This document shows, piece after piece, positions 58,845 to 64,000 of a DNA stretch of 64,000 nucleotides. Each line of letters begins with the position of its first letter. Within the stretch, counting starts at the first letter, position 1. Position numbers and translations under genes: made by a program. This DNA comes from Clostridiales bacterium (GTDB lineage: Bacteria; Bacillota; Sulfobacillia; RBS10-35), in assembly GCA_018729555.1 (NCBI GenBank), contig JAHHQG010000023.1:62001-126000 (forward strand), written 5' to 3'. A model generated the notes under the pieces. It saw nothing but the letters and a program-made list of their open reading frames with translations. It did not search any database and was not told the origin of the DNA.

Positions 58845-60247
58845 CGGCCGACTGGGATGCCCTCCTTTCCCCCCGCTCCATCGCCGTGGTGGGGGCCTCC
58901 CCTCAGCGGGAAAAGTTCTCGGGAAGGATCCTCCACAACCTTCGCTTGAGCGGCTTTTCCGGAACCCTCTTCGCCGTCAATCCCAAGTACCGAGAGGTGG
59001 ACGGCGTCCCCTCCTTCCCCTCCGTGACGGACCTCCCCCTTACCCCCGATCTTCTCCTGGTGGCCATTCCCGCCCGGGGGGCGGTGGAGGCGGTGGAGGA
59101 AGGGGCCCGGAGGGGCGTCCGGGCGGCCGTCATCCTCTCGGGAGGGTTCGCCGAAACGGGGCCCGAAGGACAGGCCCTTCAGGAAAGGCTTTCCTCCCTC
59201 TCCCCCGCCATGACCCTCTACGGCCCCAACTGCCCGGGCCTCTGGCAGGTGCAAAAGGGCCTGGTCTACAGCTTCAGCGAGGATTTCCGCCCCGAGATCC
59301 TCCGCCCCGGCCCCATCGGCCTCATCACCCAGGGAGGTGCCCTGGGAAGGACTGTCCTGGATGCCATGGAAGAGGGGCTGGGCTTTAGCTACTGGTTCTC
59401 CACGGGGAACGAAGCCCACCTGGAAGCGGCGGATTTCCTCCGCTTTCTCGCCGGGGACAGGGAAACCCGGCTGGTGGCCATGATCCTCGAGGGGCTCAAG
59501 AATCCCAAGGCGTTTCTCCAGGCGGCCAAAGAGGCGAAGGCCCAAGGAAAAGAGCTTTTGGCCCTCCCCGTGGGGGTCACAGAACCGGGGCTTTCAGGCG
59601 TCCGCAAGCATACCGGAAAGGACCGCCCCCGCCCTGAGGAGCTCTCCTTCTGGCTGAAGGAAGGAGGGGTCCTGGAAGTGGCCGATCTGGAAGAGCTCCT
59701 CTCGGCCCTCCGCCTCTTCCAGGCCTACCCCCAAAGGGAAAAAGGGGGCCTGGCCATCCTCTCCTTCTCGGGAGGAACCGGCGCCCTCCTCGCCGATGCG
59801 GCCCACCGCGAAGGCGTTCCCCTGAGCTGCCTTTCCTCCCGGACCCAGGACGCCTTGGCCTCCTTCCTCCCGTCCTTCGGCTCCTACCGGAATCCCGTGG
59901 ACCTCACCACCGCCGTCCTGGGGGATCCGGAGCTCCTCCTGCGGGCCCTTCACGTGGTGGCGGAGGATCCGGAGGTGGCTTTCATCCTGGTGCCCCTTCC
60001 CCATCGGCTGGATCGGGTGGACGCCATCATTTCCCAGGAAATAATGGCGGCAAAGCCGCTTCTACCAAAGCCTCTCGGGGTTATCGCCCCCTCCCCCTCC
60101 TTTCCCCGGGAGGCGGCCTTCACCCTCTATGACGGCACCGTCCCCCTCTTTCGCCACATCCCCTCGGCCATGAAAGCCCTTTCCCTTTGGTTCCAAAGAG
60201 AAAACCCACCATCCCACTTGGAGGTGAAGCGCGTTGAACCTCGATGA
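58841..60247 (+). CDS. Acyl-CoA synthetase (ADP-forming type), alpha-like, without ATP-grasp domain
   Basis: 468 residues: a CoA-binding Rossmann domain (PRSIAVVGASPQREKFSGRIL, YGPNCPGLW) and two succinyl-CoA-ligase-like flavodoxin domains (IGLITQGGALGRTVLDAM; LAILSFSGGTGALLADAAHREG). KHTGKDRP near residue 260 probably holds the His that is phosphorylated in ADP-forming acetate-CoA ligases. No ATP-grasp beta subunit is encoded nearby, so it either pairs with a distant gene or has another role, such as CoA transfer. ATGA overlap with the previous gene. Confidence 0.82.
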   Translation: MTADWDALLSPRSIAVVGASPQREKFSGRILHNLRLSGFSGTLFAVNPKYREVDGVPSFPSVTDLPLTPDLLLVAIPARGAVEAVEEGARRGVRAAVILSGGFAETGPEGQALQERLSSLSPAMTLYGPNCPGLWQVQKGLVYSFSEDFRPEILRPGPIGLITQGGALGRTVLDAMEEGLGFSYWFSTGNEAHLEAADFLRFLAGDRETRLVAMILEGLKNPKAFLQAAKEAKAQGKELLALPVGVTEPGLSGVRKHTGKDRPRPEELSFWLKEGGVLEVADLEELLSALRLFQAYPQREKGGLAILSFSGGTGALLADAAHREGVPLSCLSSRTQDALASFLPSFGSYRNPVDLTTAVLGDPELLLRALHVVAEDPEVAFILVPLPHRLDRVDAIISQEIMAAKPLLPKPLGVIAPSPSFPREAAFTLYDGTVPLFRHIPSAMKALSLWFQRENPPSHLEVKRVEPR

Positions 60248-61475
60248 ACTGGTCCAGGAAGACCGGGTCCACCGCTCCATCTACCTGGATCCCGCCATCT
60301 TCGACGCGGAGATGGAGCGGATCTTCCACCGAACCTGGGTCTTTGTCGGCCATGAATCGGAAGTCCCTCAGCCCGGCGATTACCGCACCGTCCGCATCGG
60401 GCGCCAGCCCCTTATCCTGAGCCGCCACACCGACGGCTCCCTCCACGTCCTCCTCAACCGCTGCATGCACCGAGGCGCCCTGGTCTGCCGGGCTGAACGG
60501 GGAAACACCACCGCCTTTCGCTGCATGTACCACGGATGGGTCTACGACACGCAAGGAAGGCTCATCGGCGTCCCCTTCCCGGGGGGTTACGGCCCCGACT
60601 TCCGCCTGGAAGACTACGGCCTAAGGAAAGTTCCCCGGGTGGCCTCCTACCGCGGCTTTGTGTTTGCCAGCCTGGCGCCGGAAGGCCCCGATCTCCTGGA
60701 ATACCTGGGCCAGGCGAAAGATTACCTGGACCTCATCCTGGATGCGGCCCCCGAAGGCACCATCACCGTCCGGTCGGGGGTGGAAAAGTACCACTTCCCC
60801 GCCAACTGGAAGCTCCAGATTGAAAACCTTTTGGACGGCTACCACCCCAACTTCACCCATCAGATCGCCTTCGAGATCGCCGAAGAGCGCAAGGGCGCCA
60901 GCGGCCGCAAGGCCAACAGCGAAGGATCGGGAGCCCTAACCCGGAGCTTTCCCGGCGGCCATGCCGTCCTGGATTACCGCCAGACCAACCGGGGTTACCG
61001 GGCGGGGGACCGCCGCTGGGCAGCTTACCGGGAACGCCTGGTCCAGCGCCTGGGGGAAAAACGGGCGGAAGAAGTCCTCACCGCTGACATCCAGCTCTTC
61101 ATCTTCCCCAACCTGTTTTTCCAAAACGCCCGCCAGCATTACCGCGTGGTCATCCCCCGGGGTCCGGAGCTGACGGAAGTGCAGGCTTTCCCCTACACCC
61201 TCGACGGAGCTCCCGAGGAGCTCAACCGCCAGCAGGTCCAGAGCCTTTCCTGGTGGGCCTCCCCTGCCGCCTTCGGCCAGCCCGACGACCTGGAGGCCTT
61301 TGTCAGGGTGCAGGAAGGCCTCTATGGCGAAGCCGCCCCCTGGGTCCTCTTTTCCCGGGGCCTCCACCGGGAAAAGCGGCTACCCGGCGGGGAAGTGGTG
61401 GGGGACATCACCGACGAAGTGCCTCAGCGGGGCATCTACCGGGCCTGGAAGGAGTGGATGAGCCGTGGCGAATGA
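60234..61475 (+). CDS. Rieske aromatic-ring-hydroxylating dioxygenase, alpha subunit
   Basis: 413 residues. Rieske 2Fe-2S ligands in CMHRGALVC and CMYHGWVYD (C-x-H and C-x2-H), and the mononuclear iron site in ENLLDGYHPNFTHQ (two His) with an acidic ligand probably in QPDDLEAF. The family inserts both atoms of O2 into an aromatic ring to give cis-diols. The TTG at 60234 is 6 nt after GGAGGTGA and is the best start; it overlaps the preceding gene by 14 nt. Ferredoxin and reductase genes are not in the operon. Confidence 0.93.
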   Translation: MNLDELVQEDRVHRSIYLDPAIFDAEMERIFHRTWVFVGHESEVPQPGDYRTVRIGRQPLILSRHTDGSLHVLLNRCMHRGALVCRAERGNTTAFRCMYHGWVYDTQGRLIGVPFPGGYGPDFRLEDYGLRKVPRVASYRGFVFASLAPEGPDLLEYLGQAKDYLDLILDAAPEGTITVRSGVEKYHFPANWKLQIENLLDGYHPNFTHQIAFEIAEERKGASGRKANSEGSGALTRSFPGGHAVLDYRQTNRGYRAGDRRWAAYRERLVQRLGEKRAEEVLTADIQLFIFPNLFFQNARQHYRVVIPRGPELTEVQAFPYTLDGAPEELNRQQVQSLSWWASPAAFGQPDDLEAFVRVQEGLYGEAAPWVLFSRGLHREKRLPGGEVVGDITDEVPQRGIYRAWKEWMSRGE

Positions 61476-61923
61476 TTTTGCCCCCCTCCTCTATCGAGAA
61501 GCCCGCCTTCTGGATGAGGGCCGCTTCGAAGAGTGGCTCTCCCTCTTCACCGACGATGCCGTCTACTGGGTGCCGGGGAGCGACCCTGACGATCCCATGG
61601 CGGCCAGCATCATCTACGATGACCGGCCCACCATGGAGGATCGGGTGCGGCGCCTCCGGAGCCCTCTGGCTTTCTCCCAGTCCCCCCCCTCCAAAACCCT
61701 CCACCAGGTGACCAACGTGGAAGTCCTGGAGGAAGGGGAGGACCGGGCGGAAGTCACCTCGGCCTACGTGATCCACGAAACCCGCCTGGGGTCTTCCCGG
61801 GTCTTTGCCGGCCGGGCGTACTTCAGCCTGCGAAAGGAGGACGGAGCGTGGAAGATCGCCCGCAAGAAGGTGGTCCTCTTGCAGCGGGAAGATCCCCTCT
61901 ACAACCTGACCTTCCTCCTCTGA
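61465..61923 (+). CDS. Aromatic-ring-hydroxylating dioxygenase, beta subunit
   Basis: 152 residues of the small-subunit (SnoaL-like cone) family: LLYREARLLDEGRFEEWLSLFTDDAVYWVP, then HQVTNVEVLEEG and the C-terminal AWKIARKKVVLLQ. It supports the alpha3beta3 structure. GTG start overlaps the alpha stop by 11 nt. Confidence 0.93.
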   Translation: MANDFAPLLYREARLLDEGRFEEWLSLFTDDAVYWVPGSDPDDPMAASIIYDDRPTMEDRVRRLRSPLAFSQSPPSKTLHQVTNVEVLEEGEDRAEVTSAYVIHETRLGSSRVFAGRAYFSLRKEDGAWKIARKKVVLLQREDPLYNLTFLL

Positions 61924-61946
61924 CCATCCGCAGCGAGTTTGCGGCG

Positions 61947-62123
61947 GTGGAGGCCTTCCTGGACCTTTCGGCCAACGACCCGCGCCTGGGGATCCGGGAC
62001 CTGGAGACGGGGATGGTCCGCTACTTCGATGCCCTCCTCCTCCAGAGCCTGGTGCAGGTACCCGACGAATACCTCCTCGAGGCCTGCCGCCTCACCATCC
62101 CTCAGGACGAGGAGGAGCTTTGA
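61947..62123 (+). CDS. Small unknown protein after the dioxygenase genes
   Basis: 58 residues from a GTG at 61947, or 67 if a CTG at 61920 overlapping the beta-subunit stop is used. It is protein-like throughout ([40 protein letters not shown]) and ends in an acidic tail. No domain is recognised. It is the last gene of the operon and its 3' end overlaps msrB tail to tail by 22 nt. No good ribosome site was found, so it may rely on coupling to the upstream gene. Confidence 0.6.
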   Translation: MEAFLDLSANDPRLGIRDLETGMVRYFDALLLQSLVQVPDEYLLEACRLTIPQDEEEL

Positions 62124-62554
62124 AAGAGGGAGAGGTATTCCCCGTAGCCTTCTTCCACCAGCTTTTCCTTGGGGATGAAGCGCAGGGCCGCCGAGTTAAT
62201 GCAATAGCGAAGGCCGCCTTTTTCCGGAGGCCCATCGTCGAAGACATGGCCCAGGTGGGAGTCGGCTTCGGGGCTCCTCACCTCGATCCGGGGATAGCCC
62301 AGCTTGAAATCCAGGCGGGTCTTGAGCTTCTTCAAAGGCCGGGTGAAGCTGGGCCAGCCGCAGCCGGCGTCATACTTATCCAGAGAGGAAAAGAGGGGCT
62401 CCCCCGAGACGATGTCCACGTAGATGCCCTCTTCGAAATGATCCCAGTATTCGTTCTGGAACGGGGGCTCTGTGGCTTCGTCCTGGGTAACGGCCCGCTG
62501 GAGGGGCGTCAGTTCCCGGATGCGACGCTCCTTTTCCTTAGGATCCACCGCCAT
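62102..62554 (-). CDS. msrB: Peptide-methionine (R)-S-oxide reductase MsrB
   Basis: About 150 residues: [44 protein letters not shown], and [11 protein letters not shown] with the catalytic Cys. The two CxxC zinc motifs of many MsrB proteins are absent. It repairs oxidised methionine. The ATG at 62554 starts 8 bp before the adh stop region, so it is co-transcribed with the alcohol dehydrogenase gene. Confidence 0.94.
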   Translation of the reverse strand: MAVDPKEKERRIRELTPLQRAVTQDEATEPPFQNEYWDHFEEGIYVDIVSGEPLFSSLDKYDAGCGWPSFTRPLKKLKTRLDFKLGYPRIEVRSPEADSHLGHVFDDGPPEKGGLRYCINSAALRFIPKEKLVEEGYGEYLSLFQSSSSS

Positions 62555-62561
62555 TCCCCCT

Positions 62562-63812
62562 TCACGCCGGCGGAAAGGTGAAAACCACCTTGATGGCCGG
62601 CGTTTTCCCTTTCTTTCGTTGCCATAAGGTGGCAAAGGCTTCTTTCCAGTTGTCGAGCCGGAACTTGTGGGTCACCAGGCTCTCCAAGATGGGCCCCCGC
62701 TCGCCTTTCAGGATGTCCAAGGCCAGCTCGAAGGTCCAGCGCCTCCCCTCCCCCCGCCTCCACCTTTCGGGAAGGAGCTCTTCCGGCTCAAAGCCGTAGG
62801 CATAGGTCCCCGACACGGTGATCTCCCGGGACCAGAAAGGCGTCCAGTCGGCTTTCATCTCACCGGCCCCTCCCACGATGACCACATGGCCCCCTTCCCG
62901 GACGGCCCGAAGGGCCTCGGCCACCGTCTGGGGGCTCCCCACGGCATCGAAGACGCGGTCAAAGCCACCCTTGGTGACGTGAGGCCCGATGAGGGGCTTG
63001 TAGGCTTCCGCCCCCGTGAGCTCCAGGCTGGCCTTAAAGGCGTCCCCGCGCACCCGGGAGGCCCCCAGGGCGAGGGCCTTTTCCGCCTGGAAAGGATGGC
63101 GGGCCACCACCGTGAGGTCCACCTCGGGGTCCACTTCCCGGAGGGCCGCCACCAGCATCAGGCCGATGGTACCTGCGCCGATCAAAAGGACCTTTTCTCC
63201 CGGGAGGGGTTTGTGGCGGATGGCAGCATGGAGGGCCACGGAAAGGGGCTCCATGAGAACGGCCCGCTCATCGGGGATGTCGTCAGGGATGGCCAGGAGC
63301 TGAATCTTGTGGGCATAGACCACTTCCGACCAGCCGCCGGGAAGATCCCGGCAAAAGCCGATGAGGAGTCCCGGAGAAAAAGCGCCTTGGGTGACGTTCC
63401 GGCAGCGCTGGGGTTCCCCCGCCTGGCAGGCAGGGCAAAGGTCCAGCCCCCGCACGGCGCAGGTGAGGGCGGGGTCCACCGCCACCCGCTTCCCTACCCA
63501 CTCCTGGGCTCCTGGCCCCGCCGCCACCACCCGCCCCAGGATCTCGTGGCCGGGAACGGCGGGAAAGGAGGAAAAGGGCGAAAGGGATGGGCTTTGCTTT
63601 CCCGAAAGGACCGCCAGATCGGTGCCGCAGATCCCCGAGAGGATGGGGCGGATCTGGACCCAGTCGGGCCCAGGAAGATCCCTTGTGGGAGCTTCGGAAA
63701 GGGATTTCAGTCCCGACAAAAAGCCCCCCGGTTGGTTGGGTCCTCGCCCCTTTAAGAGGCGAGTGGTGGCTGCTCGGGGGAGATCCATGTGGAGCACTAA
63801 AGCTTTGACCAC
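62562..63812 (-). CDS. Zinc-dependent alcohol dehydrogenase family protein
   Basis: About 416 residues of the medium-chain dehydrogenase family. Catalytic zinc ligands in [12 protein letters not shown] (Cys) and VPGHEILG (His-Glu); a four-Cys structural zinc loop follows at about residues 118-140; the cofactor loop is [16 protein letters not shown]. The C-terminal half has an insert before [15 protein letters not shown]. Substrate unknown; a sugar- or threonine-dehydrogenase-like role is possible. The GTG at 63812 with GGAGGTG 5 nt upstream is chosen over the frame open to 63917. Confidence 0.85.
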   Translation of the reverse strand: MVKALVLHMDLPRAATTRLLKGRGPNQPGGFLSGLKSLSEAPTRDLPGPDWVQIRPILSGICGTDLAVLSGKQSPSLSPFSSFPAVPGHEILGRVVAAGPGAQEWVGKRVAVDPALTCAVRGLDLCPACQAGEPQRCRNVTQGAFSPGLLIGFCRDLPGGWSEVVYAHKIQLLAIPDDIPDERAVLMEPLSVALHAAIRHKPLPGEKVLLIGAGTIGLMLVAALREVDPEVDLTVVARHPFQAEKALALGASRVRGDAFKASLELTGAEAYKPLIGPHVTKGGFDRVFDAVGSPQTVAEALRAVREGGHVVIVGGAGEMKADWTPFWSREITVSGTYAYGFEPEELLPERWRRGEGRRWTFELALDILKGERGPILESLVTHKFRLDNWKEAFATLWQRKKGKTPAIKVVFTFPPA

Positions 63813-63854
63813 CTTGCCACCTCCTTCCCCCAGTATGGAGGGAAGGGAAGGCAA

Positions 63855-63885
63855 AAGAGAAGGCCCCGCCGGGAGGCCTTCTCTT
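63855..63885 (-). terminator. Strong hairpin terminator upstream of the alcohol dehydrogenase
   Basis: An 11-bp perfect stem AAGAGAAGGCC/GGCCTTCTCTT with a 9-nt loop. On the minus strand it ends in CTTTTG and follows the stop of the gene at the right edge by about 28 bp, so it most likely ends that transcript. Confidence 0.75.
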
Positions 63886-63913
63886 CCTTTGCGGTCGCTT
63901 TTCCTAGTCTGGG

Positions 63914-64000
63914 TCACTGGCCGAGGATGGTGACTTTCACGTTCTGGATCCCGAAGGCCAGGACGCTCTGCTGGGGGCCGTCGATGAAGATGTCGATGCG
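63914..64000 (-). CDS. C-terminal fragment of an unknown protein
   Basis: The minus strand is open from the window edge to a TGA at 63914 and reads as 28 protein-like residues (RIDIFIDGPQQSVLAFG, IQNVKVTILGQ), a beta-rich tail. A strong terminator follows. Too short to assign a family. Confidence 0.6.
   Translation of the reverse strand, partial: RIDIFIDGPQQSVLAFGIQNVKVTILGQ

Overview
The window is GC-rich, densely packed DNA from a spore-forming bacterium of the Bacillota, probably a thermophilic clostridial-type lineage. The evidence is spo0A, spoIVB, the complete spoIIIAA-AH operon, spoIIP and an uninterrupted sigK, together with the Bacillota gene order nusB-folD-xseA-xseB-ispA-dxs-tlyA ... 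recN-spoIVB-spo0A. GTG and TTG starts and 4-nt stop/start overlaps are frequent. No tRNA, rRNA, CRISPR array or insertion sequence was seen. Genus assignment is not possible from sequence reading alone.

Layout. 1-5.7 kb (minus strand): spo0A (cut by the window edge), spoIVB, recN, nadK, icd. 5.7-9.2 kb: a phenylacetyl-CoA epoxidase operon (tetR-paaA-B-C-D plus a FlK-like thioesterase) with its own promoter and a palindromic operator, sitting between tlyA and icd/nadK/recN. 9.2-17.7 kb: tlyA, dxs, a ~650-nt structured RNA that I assign to the OLE class, ispA, xseB, xseA, folD, nusB, a DUF2273 protein, amaP and asp23. 17.7-22.6 kb: spoIIIAH to spoIIIAA. 22.6-33.4 kb: a double-hotdog thioesterase, a small zinc protein, efp, pepP, aroQ, apt, glyA, the whole glycine cleavage system and a Nif3 protein.

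33.4-38.8 kb and 42.4-49.5 kb hold two separate Tad/Flp pilus clusters. Between them lie an S-layer-homology protein on the plus strand, spoIIP with its ribosome binding site inside a hairpin, and an RtcB RNA ligase. 49.6-55.3 kb is aroE-aroC-aroK-aroB followed without a break by a DegS/DegU-type two-component pair that reads towards the second Tad cluster; a YqeG phosphatase gene heads this operon. 55.3-55.9 kb is mostly non-coding, with what looks like a broken small gene. sigK follows.

56.7-62.1 kb is the only multigene plus-strand operon: two unequal acyl-CoA dehydrogenase genes, an ATP-grasp-less acyl-CoA synthetase (ADP-forming type), both subunits of a Rieske aromatic-ring dioxygenase and a small unknown protein. 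It looks like a catabolic module for an aromatic acid. The window closes with msrB, a zinc alcohol dehydrogenase, a strong terminator and the tail of an unknown gene.

The least ordinary items are the OLE RNA with a 10-bp pairing between its ends and no partner protein gene beside it, the plus-strand aromatic module, the tandem Tad clusters with DegSU, a 10-nt motif shared upstream of spoIIIAA and sigK that fits a sigma-E promoter, and a possible two-state hairpin over the spoIIP start.
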